Shown: piece by piece, positions 7,127-15,162 of the stretch
Position numbering within the stretch: position 1 is the first letter of the stretch
Layout of the letters: the number at the start of each line of letters is the position of its first letter
NCBI GenBank assembly: GCA_902491515.1
Contig: CABUIC010000018.1
Span: forward strand, 1-48,252
Length of the DNA stretch: 48,252 nt
Reading direction: 5' to 3'
From: an uncultured Porphyromonadaceae bacterium
Lineage (GTDB): Bacteria > Bacteroidota > Bacteroidia > Bacteroidales > Muribaculaceae
Position numbers and translations under genes: made by a program
Notes under the pieces: model-generated
Told to the model about the DNA's origin: nothing
Databases searched by the model: none
The model's input: the letters and a program-made list of their open reading frames with translations, nothing else

Positions 7127-7687
7127 ATGAGCAACGTCATATCCAATTCCGCTTCGGAGCTTGTCAAGGCGATGAAAATCGAGGATGATGCCAAGCGCGA
7201 GGAGCTGACCAAATCCATCACTAACCATTCTCTAAATGCCGCCGGTCTGGGCCTTATCCCCATACCACTTGCCGACGTGGCCGCACTTACGGTCAACGTC
7301 TGGCATATGTACATCAAGATAAACAAAATCCTCGGCATCTCATTCAAGGACAATGTTCTGAAGAGTATCGCCTCGGCGGCGCTGGCGAACCTTTCGACAA
7401 ACCTTCTGGCGAGCGGCCTGGCAAGCATGCTGAAATTCTTTCCCGGCGGGGCGATAGCCTCGGGGCTGGTTGTCGCGGGCACGAACTATGCCATCTGCTC
7501 CTCCTCGGCGTGGATTTACCTCGAAATACTGACCACAGTTGCCAAGAAGAACAACGGCAGTCTTAATCTCGACGATATTCCCGAGCGCGAAATCAAGCGC
7601 ATGGTCAAGGACAACAAGGGCAGACAGCAGGACATCGCCAAGGAGGCCAAGACAACTTACACCCAGGAGCACAAGGACGACAAATGA
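7127..7687 (+). CDS. DUF697-like membrane-associated protein
   Basis: 186 residues. After a charged N-terminal helix comes a glycine- and alanine-rich hydrophobic region with GLGLIPIPLADVAALT, the hallmark of DUF697/YcjF-like proteins, then VWHMYIKINKILGISF and LASGLASMLKFFPGGAIASG and VAGTNYAICSSSAWIYLEIL, which can form two or three membrane hairpins. The C-terminus is charged and probably cytoplasmic. DUF697 proteins often accompany P-loop or Hsp70-type ATPases at the membrane. Its stop overlaps the start of the Hsp70-like gene (ATGA, 7684-7687), so it opens an operon. The IS982 copy ends only 25 bases upstream, so any native promoter has been displaced unless it lay in that gap. Confidence 0.75.
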   Translation: MSNVISNSASELVKAMKIEDDAKREELTKSITNHSLNAAGLGLIPIPLADVAALTVNVWHMYIKINKILGISFKDNVLKSIASAALANLSTNLLASGLASMLKFFPGGAIASGLVVAGTNYAICSSSAWIYLEILTTVAKKNNGSLNLDDIPEREIKRMVKDNKGRQQDIAKEAKTTYTQEHKDDK

Positions 7688-9534
7688 CGCCGGACTACGA
7701 CTACATAATCGGCTTCGACTTCGGCCACGGGGAGACAAGCGTGGCGATGGTCGACGCGGGGAAGGTGTCGGAGAAGGACGGCACGGTGCCCGTGGAGGAT
7801 GTGTATATCTGCGAGCACAGCCGGGAGCCGAAGATTACCTCGCTGGTGGGATATGACTCCGAGGGAAAGACCGAGGTGGACATCGACATCTACGACTTCA
7901 AATGCTTCGAGCACGTCGAGTCGTATTTCAAGGGACCTCTTGTTGGCTCTGCGGAGTTCAGGGCCATAGACGCCACGCAGAGGCGCCACTTCCGCGACTT
8001 CGTCAGGACGGTATTCGACCGCGTGACGACCAACCCGCGGAACGTAAGGCTCATAGGCAAGCGGGTACGATACTACGCGGCCTGTCCGTCAGGCTGGAAC
8101 AAGGAGCAGCAGGAGACGTATCTCCGTTTCCTGCGGGATGAATGCTCCGTGCCGGTCGACGGCATAATCGAGGAGTCGCGAGCGGCGCACGTTACGGCTC
8201 GCCGTAAGCTCCACGAGCGCAATCCGGAACTCGCGGGCCAAGCGGGGCGCATCGCCGTGCTCGACCTCGGGAGCAGCACGCTCGACATCACCCTGCACGC
8301 CGACCGGACCTACACCGACGGCTACGAAATCGGCGCGAGCCTCATCGAAGAGGAACTTCTCAAGCATTTTCTCCGGGAAAACAGCGAGTTCAGGACCCAT
8401 TACGAAGAATACCTCGCCCTCAATCCCGCGGGGCGGGACGAAATCCTTCTATTCCTGCGCTACGCCAAGGAAAACTACTTCAACAAACAGAAAAAGTATC
8501 CCGACCGGGACGTTGACCTTGTCTGCTCGATAAGCTGGCCGGACCTCTCGCAGGACGAGGTGGACGGAATATCCACGCTTAGAATCAAGGGCTCGGAACT
8601 CACGGCATTGTTCATCGGCGGCGCAGAAGCCCCTACGGGGAGCTACGTGGAGAAGCTCCGGAGCCATATCGGCGACTTCATCACGAAATTCGGTGGCGCG
8701 GACGCCGTGGTGCTCACCGGAGGCGCCTCTCAGATGGGCTTCTACAAGGACATCGTGCTGGAGTGCTTCGGACTTGACGGCTCGGCGTGCATCGTTGACG
8801 ACACACCATCGTACAGCATCTCTCAGGGCGTGGCCACGATAGGATACATGGATCTGAAATGCCCGGTCTTCGACCCCGCAGACCCGGAGGCGCGCCTCCC
8901 CGAGGAGCTTCAGGAAATCTTCGAGAGGCTGCCGGAACTTATCAACTCCGATATTCTGAGCCACTACAAGGCAGCATACACCGACTCGCTGACGCAGGTT
9001 GTCGACCAGTGGAAGGACAAGCCCGGCAGGAAGACCCTCGAAGAGCTCATAAGCGGCTTCGACCGCGCCATCGGCGAGCTGCAGAGCCGGACCGAGAGCA
9101 TAAGCCGCCAGATCAACGCAAGCGTGGCAGACAATCTCAGGAAAAAGATAAACAAGGCACTCCAGGACACAATCAGACTTTATTTCGGCTTCGACGCGCC
9201 GATTCAGGGCTTCAAAATCGACTATTCTTTCGATTTCGCAGTTCCGGAGGAGGACAACAGAAGCCTCTACGAGCGCATCTCCCGGATAATCGAGGAATAC
9301 ATCAACAGCCGCAGCTTCCTGCACAAGTGGAACGGCAAGGCCTCACTCGAGAAGGACCGCTCGGACGACCGCAAGCTTCTGGAGGAGCTGCCCGCCGTGG
9401 TGAAGACCTTCATAGGCAAATGGTACGGGAGATACCGCATCGGTGACACCATAGGCGAGGAAGTTGCCGACTGCCGCGACAGACTCCGCAAGTTCTACGC
9501 CTCGACAATAAGAAACATCACATGCCAGATATGA
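7684..9534 (+). CDS. Hsp70/actin-fold ATPase
   Basis: 616 residues. The N-terminal half has the actin-like ATPase motifs: YIIGFDFGHGETSVAM (phosphate 1, residues about 7-22), RIAVLDLGSSTLDITLH (phosphate 2, about 188-204) with the following GYEIGASLIEEELL, and AVVLTGGASQMGFYKDIV (adenosine motif, about 340-357). The C-terminal part (from about residue 395) is largely helical and charged and does not show the beta-sandwich substrate domain of DnaK, so this is a diverged Hsp70-like protein rather than a general chaperone. It overlaps the genes on both sides, by 4 bases with the DUF697 gene and by 4-13 bases with the HerA-type gene. A role in ATP-driven assembly or regulation of the operon's complex is inferred. 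Confidence 0.88.
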   Translation: MTPDYDYIIGFDFGHGETSVAMVDAGKVSEKDGTVPVEDVYICEHSREPKITSLVGYDSEGKTEVDIDIYDFKCFEHVESYFKGPLVGSAEFRAIDATQRRHFRDFVRTVFDRVTTNPRNVRLIGKRVRYYAACPSGWNKEQQETYLRFLRDECSVPVDGIIEESRAAHVTARRKLHERNPELAGQAGRIAVLDLGSSTLDITLHADRTYTDGYEIGASLIEEELLKHFLRENSEFRTHYEEYLALNPAGRDEILLFLRYAKENYFNKQKKYPDRDVDLVCSISWPDLSQDEVDGISTLRIKGSELTALFIGGAEAPTGSYVEKLRSHIGDFITKFGGADAVVLTGGASQMGFYKDIVLECFGLDGSACIVDDTPSYSISQGVATIGYMDLKCPVFDPADPEARLPEELQEIFERLPELINSDILSHYKAAYTDSLTQVVDQWKDKPGRKTLEELISGFDRAIGELQSRTESISRQINASVADNLRKKINKALQDTIRLYFGFDAPIQGFKIDYSFDFAVPEEDNRSLYERISRIIEEYINSRSFLHKWNGKASLEKDRSDDRKLLEELPAVVKTFIGKWYGRYRIGDTIGEEVADCRDRLRKFYASTIRNITCQI

Positions 9535-10367
9535 CCACGGACAGCAATGAACTCACTCAGGCGGCGCCCGCACCTGCCGTCTACGAGCCCGGGCAACTCG
9601 ACGGCCTCGGCAAAATCGCCGCGGCCAACGCCATAGCGCAGACCCTGGCCTATTCCCTCGAGCGCAAGTATCTCCAGGGCTCCGGCGGGGAGGGAGAGGC
9701 GCTGTGCACCCTGAAAGCCGTCGGCGCACCCGACCACCGTCTGACGGGCTACCACTGGCTGAAGGTGACTCAGGTCGGGAAGTTCTCGGCCGACACAAAG
9801 CAGAACTGCTTCGACGCGATGCAGACCATACTCCACTCGTGCAATCTGCCCGAGACGAGCCTGACCTTTCTCATCCTCGGCGACAAGGGCGTTTTCAGCC
9901 TCTACATGGGACTGAGCGAGCGGGCCAAGAGCCGCTCCGGCATGGCCATGAGCAAAATCGGCGCGCTTCAGGACTTCGCGTCGTCGAACTGGAAGGGCCT
10001 CGTGACGAAGAAGGCGGACACCGACGCCGGACTCCGGGACTTTTTCAGCTCCGGGACCTACACCAAATGCCATGCCCTCACCGGCATCCCTACCCTTAAC
10101 GCCACGGACCGCTACGCCCGGAGCGTTGACCAGATAATCGGCGGTGGGAAGAACAGGGAGCATATCGCCTACCTCGTTACGGCCAAGCCCGTCGCGGAGG
10201 AGAAGGTCGACGCCATCCTCCGCGAATGCCGGGAGATGCAGAGCCAGGCCGAATCGTTCAGAGGCTTCTCCATATCGGAGAGCCTGCAGAAGAGCGAGAG
10301 CAACTCGGACGCCCACACCGTTTCGGAGACTGTCACCGAGACCATCTCGGGCCAGATCAACGAGTAA
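9522..10367 (+). CDS. HerA/FtsK-type ATPase, N-terminal segment ending at an in-frame TAA
   Basis: This 281-residue segment is the first third of a continuous reading frame that runs from 9522 to 12422 and is broken only by TAA (10365-10367) and TAG (11124-11126). A start at 9531 would give an ATGA overlap with the Hsp70 gene, matching the operon's style; 9522 is the longest option. The segment has a folded alpha/beta part (YHWLKVTQVGKFSAD, LTFLILGDKGVFSLYMGL, HIAYLVTAKPVAEEKVDAIL) and ends in a Ser-rich stretch (SISESLQKSESNSDAHTVSE). It contains no P-loop. In a full-length protein it would be the N-terminal accessory domain. If the stop is real, it would be made as a separate polypeptide; it could also be a dead fragment. 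Confidence 0.7.
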   Translation: MPDMTTDSNELTQAAPAPAVYEPGQLDGLGKIAAANAIAQTLAYSLERKYLQGSGGEGEALCTLKAVGAPDHRLTGYHWLKVTQVGKFSADTKQNCFDAMQTILHSCNLPETSLTFLILGDKGVFSLYMGLSERAKSRSGMAMSKIGALQDFASSNWKGLVTKKADTDAGLRDFFSSGTYTKCHALTGIPTLNATDRYARSVDQIIGGGKNREHIAYLVTAKPVAEEKVDAILRECREMQSQAESFRGFSISESLQKSESNSDAHTVSETVTETISGQINE

Positions 10368-10451
10368 AAGGGCAACGGCGCGCGGAACGCCATATTTGCC
10401 GTCACGGGCCTCGCCGTCGCCGCGGCGATCTTCTATCCGCCGGCGCTGAGC

Positions 10452-11126
10452 GTGGTACCGGCGGTGGCCAACAAAATCAAGACTATCCCTAAGCTCAAGT
10501 CGACGATGGCCATCCTGAACCTCGGAAGCCAGGCGCAGTCGCTGGCCATGGCCAAGGGCTTCATTCCCAGGAAGAGCGCCCCGAAGAAAAAGGACCGCTC
10601 GGAAGCGACGTCGACGACCGACACCACGACCCACGGCTTCACGGAGAGCTACTCTCGGACCGTGTCGCAGACCATCAGCAACGCGCATATCGAGGCCGCG
10701 GTGGAGCATCTGAAGACCCACGCCGAGCGCTACCGGCTCGGGAAGGCCACCGGAATGTGGGAGGTCGGATGCTACGTCCTCACCGACAGCGAGGACGGCG
10801 GGATGCTCGCCTCGCAGGTTAGGGCCGTGCTGAGCGGAAAGGAGTCGGTCTACGAGCCTCTGCGCGTGCACGACATCTCCGAGCTGGTCTCGGACCCGTC
10901 CGGCTTCGTGAAGGGCTTCAAGGAAGAGCTCCAGGTCTACGCCGGCTACATTCCGGAAAACGGCTTCGCCGACGAACCCTTCAGGCATCCCTTCGGGCAG
11001 GATTTCGCCAGGCTGACGACCATCCTAACCACCCGTGAGCTGTCCTGCCTGATGAACATGCCCATGAATTCCGTTCCCGGCATAAGCGTGGTGGATATCT
11101 GGCCGGATTTCAGCCTCACGCCCTAG
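10452..11126 (+). CDS. HerA/FtsK-type ATPase, middle segment between two in-frame stops
   Basis: This segment is in the same frame as the one before. The 28 codons between the TAA at 10365 and the GTG at 10452 are open and encode a plausible hydrophobic helix (NAIFAVTGLAVAAAIFYPPA), which suggests that the original protein read through this point. The rest holds a basic linker (PRKSAPKKKDRSE), a Thr/Ser-rich stretch and an alpha/beta part repeating the style of the N-terminal segment (GMWEVGCYVLTDSEDGGMLA). It ends DIWPDFSLTP followed by TAG; in the HerA/DUF87 family the ATPase core usually follows such a segment directly. No ATG near the beginning or convincing ribosome site is seen, so independent translation is doubtful. 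GTG is given as the first possible start. Confidence 0.55.
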   Translation: MVPAVANKIKTIPKLKSTMAILNLGSQAQSLAMAKGFIPRKSAPKKKDRSEATSTTDTTTHGFTESYSRTVSQTISNAHIEAAVEHLKTHAERYRLGKATGMWEVGCYVLTDSEDGGMLASQVRAVLSGKESVYEPLRVHDISELVSDPSGFVKGFKEELQVYAGYIPENGFADEPFRHPFGQDFARLTTILTTRELSCLMNMPMNSVPGISVVDIWPDFSLTP

Positions 11127-11195
11127 AAAGACGCCGGAACGGACGGAAACGCGCTGCCGTTAGGAAAACTGATTTTCGAGCGGCAGGAGACGTCG

Positions 11196-12422
11196 ATGCC
11201 GGTCGGTGTGAATCTTGACACATTCAGCCGCCACTCGCTCGTTGCGGGCGTGAACGGCAGCGGCAAGACGAACTCGGTTCTTTCCGTCCTCGAGGGCTTC
11301 CTCGCGAAAGGGCGCCCCGTGATGGTCTTCGAGCCCGCGAAGACCGAGTACGTGGACTGGGCAATAAAGTACAATGCCGAGGCGGAGGAGTACAACCGCA
11401 CCGTCACCGACGAAGCGCAGAAGCGCAAGAAAATCCGCATCTTCATTCCCGGGTGCAACTACTACGCCAAGGGCCGCGCGGAGCTCACGGACATTCTGCG
11501 CATAAATCCCTTCGAGGTAATCCCGAGCAAGAACGGGAAGAACGGCTACCGGGTAGTCTCGCACCTCGACAAGCTCAAATCGGTGCTCGCGGGGGCCTTC
11601 CCCATGCAGGACATCCTGCCGACGGTCATCGAGCGTCTTCTCTATAAGCTCTACACCGACAGCGGGTGGCTCGACGGGGACACAGCCGTGAAAACCCGAC
11701 CCTTCCCCACCCTCGCCGACATCAACAAGAAATTCATTTCCGAACTCATGGCCCAGCTGGGCTATGCCGAGGAGAACACCATGAACATCTCCGCGGCCCT
11801 GCGCACACGCTTCAACAGCATGAAGCAGGGCTGGAAAGGAGAGATGCTCGACAACGAGACCATGACGGGCCTGAGCTGGGCCGAACTGTTCGGGGAGCCG
11901 TGCGTAATCAACCTCTCCTACGTGGGCGACGACTCGGACAAGGCATTCATCATGTCGCTGCTGATGCAGTATCTCTACGAGTACCGCATAGCGGAGTCGG
12001 AGGCCGCGGACTACAGTTTCAACGACAACGAGTGCCGTCACCTGACAGTCATCGAGGAGGCGCACAGAGTCATGTCCAGATGCGAGAGCCCGGAGCTGCC
12101 GCAGTTCCGCTCCAACCAGATGTTCGCGAGCATCCTCTCGGAGGTGCGCGCCTACGGCGAGGGGTTAATGGTGGTGGACCAGGTTCCCTCGAGGCTGATC
12201 GAGGACGCCGTCAAGAATACGAACATCAAGATAATCCATAAGATAGTGGCGGCGGACGATACCCGGCTCCTGGCCGAGTCAGCGGGCATGAGCGACGAGC
12301 AGCAGGCCGTTATCCCCCGGCTGTCCATCGGGCAGGCCATACTCGTGGGGCTCAACAGCCTTAACGCGGGCGCGCAGAACGCCGGGGACATCTACCTCGC
12401 CAAAATCAACAAGAAGAAATAA
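11196..12422 (+). CDS. HerA/FtsK-type (DUF87) ATPase core
   Basis: 408 residues from the ATG at 11196, but the same frame is open from 11127, directly after the TAG, and those codons (including LPLGKLIFERQETS) fit the family's usual lead-in. The P-loop is HSLVAGVNGSGKTNSVL (about residues 14-30), followed by VMVFEPAKTEYVDW; the Walker B is LTVIEEAHRVM near residue 285, and DQVPSRLIEDAVKNTN and KIIHKIVAADDTRLL correspond to the HerA-type sensor and arginine-finger region. Such ATPases form hexamers that pump DNA or act in defence and conjugation systems. Here it may act with the Hsp70-like ATPase. The core is intact and could be active as a separate protein if translated. It is followed after 18 bases by the MORN gene. 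Confidence 0.85.
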   Translation: MPVGVNLDTFSRHSLVAGVNGSGKTNSVLSVLEGFLAKGRPVMVFEPAKTEYVDWAIKYNAEAEEYNRTVTDEAQKRKKIRIFIPGCNYYAKGRAELTDILRINPFEVIPSKNGKNGYRVVSHLDKLKSVLAGAFPMQDILPTVIERLLYKLYTDSGWLDGDTAVKTRPFPTLADINKKFISELMAQLGYAEENTMNISAALRTRFNSMKQGWKGEMLDNETMTGLSWAELFGEPCVINLSYVGDDSDKAFIMSLLMQYLYEYRIAESEAADYSFNDNECRHLTVIEEAHRVMSRCESPELPQFRSNQMFASILSEVRAYGEGLMVVDQVPSRLIEDAVKNTNIKIIHKIVAADDTRLLAESAGMSDEQQAVIPRLSIGQAILVGLNSLNAGAQNAGDIYLAKINKKK

Positions 12423-12440
12423 CAACTCACCAACCGAGAT

Positions 12441-13016
12441 ATGGACACGAACACAAAGAACGTCAAATGCACCGCTCCCGACGGGCAAAGCTACAAGGGA
12501 GAATGGCGCGACGACAAACCCAACGGCAGCGGCATCATGGATTTCGCCAACCAGGACCAATACGAAGGCGACTGGAAGGACGGCCTCATGGACGGCGAGG
12601 GCGTATACCGCTTCTACGACCCCAAAAAGGACGAGTTCACGGCAACGTACGAGGGTCAGTTTCTCGAAGGCAAGCGCCACGGCATCGGGCGCATGAGCTT
12701 TCCGGACCACACATTCTACGTCGGTCAGTGGCAGGACGACAAGCGCACGGGCTCGGGCTTCGCCACCTTCGCCGACGGGGGCGCCTTTCAGGGGCTCTGG
12801 CAGAACGGCGAGATGATGCGCGGGGTGTACGCCCTGCCCAACGGGGACCGCTACGACGGCGAGCTCTCCGGCGGTAAATTCAACGGCTACGGCAAATATT
12901 TCTTCACCGACGGGCGCTGGTACGACGGCGAGTGGAAGGATGGCGCCATGACCGCGGGCCTCGTCTACCGGCCAGACGGGAAAATCAAGGAAGTGGCCGA
13001 CGGAAAAATCCTCTGA
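12441..13016 (+). CDS. MORN-repeat protein
   Basis: 191 residues made almost entirely of about seven MORN repeats: YKGEWRDDKPNGSGIM, YEGDWKDGLMDGEGVY, YEGQFLEGKRHGIGRM, YVGQWQDDKRTGSGFA, FQGLWQNGEMMRGVY, YDGELSGGKFNGYGKY and YDGEWKDGAMTAG. MORN repeats form an extended beta-hairpin stack used for protein or lipid contact; in bacteria they appear in scaffold and conflict-system proteins. There is no signal peptide, so it should be cytoplasmic or at the inner membrane face. It lies 18 bases after the ATPase gene and 9 bases before the radical SAM gene, in the same operon. A scaffold role for the complex is plausible; no catalytic domain is present. Confidence 0.88.
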   Translation: MDTNTKNVKCTAPDGQSYKGEWRDDKPNGSGIMDFANQDQYEGDWKDGLMDGEGVYRFYDPKKDEFTATYEGQFLEGKRHGIGRMSFPDHTFYVGQWQDDKRTGSGFATFADGGAFQGLWQNGEMMRGVYALPNGDRYDGELSGGKFNGYGKYFFTDGRWYDGEWKDGAMTAGLVYRPDGKIKEVADGKIL

Positions 13017-13025
13017 CCGACAGCC

Positions 13026-14099
13026 ATGCGGACGAAGACCCTGATGTTCCTCATCACTTACAGGTGCAACCTCCGTTGCAGCTACTGCTATGAGCCGAAA
13101 ATCAGGGCTCCGCGCATCGACGCGCGCCGCCTGGAAGCCCTCGTACAGGCAAAAGCCGAAGCCATTCCCGACGAATACGACTCCTTCGAGGTCCATTTCA
13201 TGGGCGGAGAGCCCCTGCTGGAATTCGGAATGATAATGGAGACCGCGGAATGGATCTGGACTCAGGACTTCGGCAAGGAACTGCTCACCGTCTTCGCCCC
13301 GACCAACGGGACCCTGCTCACCGAAGAGATAAAAAGCTGGTGTACGGCCAACAGGGAGCGCTTCTGCCTCGGGCTGAGCTTCGACGGCGACGAAACGATG
13401 CAGGACCTCAACCGCTGCGCCTCGTCGGGGCAGGTTGACCTCGGTTTTTTCGCCTCGACATGGCCCCGCCAGAGCGTGAAGATGACAGTTTCGCCCCGCA
13501 CCGTCGGAAAACTGGCTGAAGGTGTCAGATTTCTCCATTCCAGGGGCTTCAGGACCGTTTCCGCAGATCTTGCGCAAGGCAGGGACATAGGCTGGGACGC
13601 TCGGGCGCTACGGGAGCTCTCCCGCCAGCTCGACCACCTGTCGGAGCAATATGCGGGGCAACCCGACACCGGATGCAGTTGCTCGATGCTGGATGTGGAC
13701 ATCCATTCCGCAGGCCTCAATCCCTCGGCGAAATCCTGCTCCTGCGGCGAAGACCTCGTCTGCATAGACACCGACGGCCGGGAATACGCCTGCCACCTCT
13801 TTTCACCGGTGGCACTTCCTCCGGAAAAGGCGCGGCGCTCGCAGGAATTCGACTTCCGCGACAAGGCCTCGTTCAGCAATCCGGCATGCAACAAGTGTAT
13901 GCTCGGCAGGCTGTGTACGCGGTGTTACGGCATGAACTACATCACCACGGGCGACGTCTCCCGGCCCGACCCGGCGCACTGCGCGGCTTTCAAGCTCATC
14001 TATCTGGCGAACTGCCGTCACCGCCTGCGCCTTGCCGAGGCTGCCGGAGACCGGCGCGCCAGAGAACAAATCGCTAAACTCATCAACTTAATATCCTGA
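13026..14099 (+). CDS. Radical SAM/SPASM peptide maturase
   Basis: 357 residues. The radical SAM cluster motif CNLRCSYC is at residues 14-21, followed by FMGGEPLLEF (SAM-binding GGE motif). The C-terminal part is Cys-rich in the SPASM manner: GCSCSMLD, SCSCGEDLVCID, YACHLFSP, NPACNKCMLGRLCTRCYG and a final AHCAAF, enough ligands for additional iron-sulfur clusters. Enzymes of this design crosslink or epimerise ribosomal peptides, for example sactipeptide and ranthipeptide maturases, or oxidise sulfatase Cys (anSME). The next gene, four bases after its stop, encodes a short Cys-rich peptide with a leader, so peptide modification is the favoured role. Length is typical for SPASM maturases. Confidence 0.9.
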   Translation: MRTKTLMFLITYRCNLRCSYCYEPKIRAPRIDARRLEALVQAKAEAIPDEYDSFEVHFMGGEPLLEFGMIMETAEWIWTQDFGKELLTVFAPTNGTLLTEEIKSWCTANRERFCLGLSFDGDETMQDLNRCASSGQVDLGFFASTWPRQSVKMTVSPRTVGKLAEGVRFLHSRGFRTVSADLAQGRDIGWDARALRELSRQLDHLSEQYAGQPDTGCSCSMLDVDIHSAGLNPSAKSCSCGEDLVCIDTDGREYACHLFSPVALPPEKARRSQEFDFRDKASFSNPACNKCMLGRLCTRCYGMNYITTGDVSRPDPAHCAAFKLIYLANCRHRLRLAEAAGDRRAREQIAKLINLIS

Positions 14100-14102
14100 A
14101 AA

Positions 14103-14348
14103 ATGAATACCGAGTTCTCGGAACTGAACGATAAACTGGAAAAGCTCGAAGGCTCCTTTCTCGAGAAGCTCGACAGCATAAGTCCGCTCGAATTCTCCGA
14201 AATCCCCAACGAGGTTTCGGAAGCGGATGGCGGACAGATAGAATATTCCGCGTCGTGCGGGTGCTACGTGGCCTGCGGAGGCGAATACAGCCGCAACGGC
14301 AAGTGCGGATGCTACACCTCCTGCGGCTCCAACTACAACAAAGGCTGA
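14103..14348 (+). CDS. Cys-rich RiPP precursor peptide
   Basis: 81 residues. The first part is an acidic, helical leader (LNDKLEKLEGSFLEKLD) ending with a GG at residues 43-44. The C-terminal core holds all six Cys at 52, 54, 58, 68, 70 and 74, in two copies of a C-x-C-x3-C-G unit (CGCYVACGGEY and CGCYTSCGSNY) with 16-residue periodicity. There is no signal peptide. The radical SAM/SPASM gene ends 4 bases upstream, and a metallopeptidase gene begins 7 bases downstream. I infer that the core is modified at Cys (thioether or other bonds) and that the leader is removed after the GG. A Cys-rich metal-binding protein is an alternative, but the maturase next door makes the RiPP reading stronger. 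Confidence 0.85.
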   Translation: MNTEFSELNDKLEKLEGSFLEKLDSISPLEFSEIPNEVSEADGGQIEYSASCGCYVACGGEYSRNGKCGCYTSCGSNYNKG

Positions 14349-14355
14349 CAACGAT

Positions 14356-15129
14356 ATGGGACTTGAATACAACAGCAATCCCGAGGGCCTCGAGCGCATC
14401 AGGCCCGAAGGGGGACAACTGACGGCCGTCGAGACTCTGCCGAAAGCCGAGAGCACGGAGCCTCAGGCAAGTGCCGTGGAGCTCTCCGAGGGCACGGAAC
14501 CCCGCACGCTCATAAGCGAGTCGCTCGAAAAAATGGAGAAAATCCGTCTGTTCGGAAAGACGGAGTGCCTCAACGATGCGAAAGTAACGGACGAAATCGC
14601 GGAATACCTCTCCGGCGTCGAGGACCTAAAGTTCGAGAACTGGAAGAAGCTGACAGTCGAGGAGCGCACAGAGCTCCTGAACCGTATAGAGACCAAAATC
14701 GCGAAAATCGAGCACCGTCCGCCGCTGCCCATCAAGGTCGAGAAGATGAAGCCCTGGACCTTCGGCTATCAGGACAACGCCAACAAGCTCATCGCCCTTA
14801 ACAGTCTCTTCGTGATGTCCGACACCAAGAAAGCCTACACCGAGGTCATCGACACCATCCTCCACGAAGGGCGCCACGCCTACCAGCACTACAACGTCGA
14901 CAAGAAGTGCGTGCACGACTCCCTGAGCGAAGTGAACACCTGGCGCGAGAACTTCTACGACCCCAAGTACAAGTACTACAGCGGGTCGTCGCTCGTGGTG
15001 GTGATCGGACCGAAGAAAGTCGGCGACGTGGGCTACCGCCTCTACTACTATCAGCCTGTGGAAATCGACGCCCGCAACTTCGCGGCAGACGTCATGCTCA
15101 AACTCAAGAAAAAGGGATTCATGTCCTGA
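14356..15129 (+). CDS. Zinc metallopeptidase, HExxH type
   Basis: 257 residues, no signal peptide. Residues 1-50 are low-complexity and Glu/Pro-rich. The catalytic motif is LHEGRHAYQHY with H170, E171 and H174, and the later QPVEIDARNFAADV supplies a likely third ligand at Glu236. The spacing and the E-x-DA-x-x-FA pattern resemble phage-like and polymorphic-toxin metallopeptidases rather than thermolysin. It follows the peptide precursor after 7 bases. It could cut the RiPP leader, process another operon product, or be an effector. The zinc-peptidase call is firm on the motif; the substrate is unknown. Confidence 0.8.
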   Translation: MGLEYNSNPEGLERIRPEGGQLTAVETLPKAESTEPQASAVELSEGTEPRTLISESLEKMEKIRLFGKTECLNDAKVTDEIAEYLSGVEDLKFENWKKLTVEERTELLNRIETKIAKIEHRPPLPIKVEKMKPWTFGYQDNANKLIALNSLFVMSDTKKAYTEVIDTILHEGRHAYQHYNVDKKCVHDSLSEVNTWRENFYDPKYKYYSGSSLVVVIGPKKVGDVGYRLYYYQPVEIDARNFAADVMLKLKKKGFMS

Positions 15130-15162
15130 GTCCCACCGCAACCTACCAAACTACCCCCACCG

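Noticed and set aside
9495..10988. A 497-codon minus-strand open frame opposite the HerA-type gene
   Set aside because: Arg/Gly/Val-rich shadow sequence with no motif; the plus strand shows the operon, overlaps and sensible protein.
13026..14099. Anaerobic sulfatase-maturating enzyme (anSME)
   Set aside because: No sulfatase is nearby, and a Cys-rich short peptide follows four bases later, so a peptide maturase is favoured.
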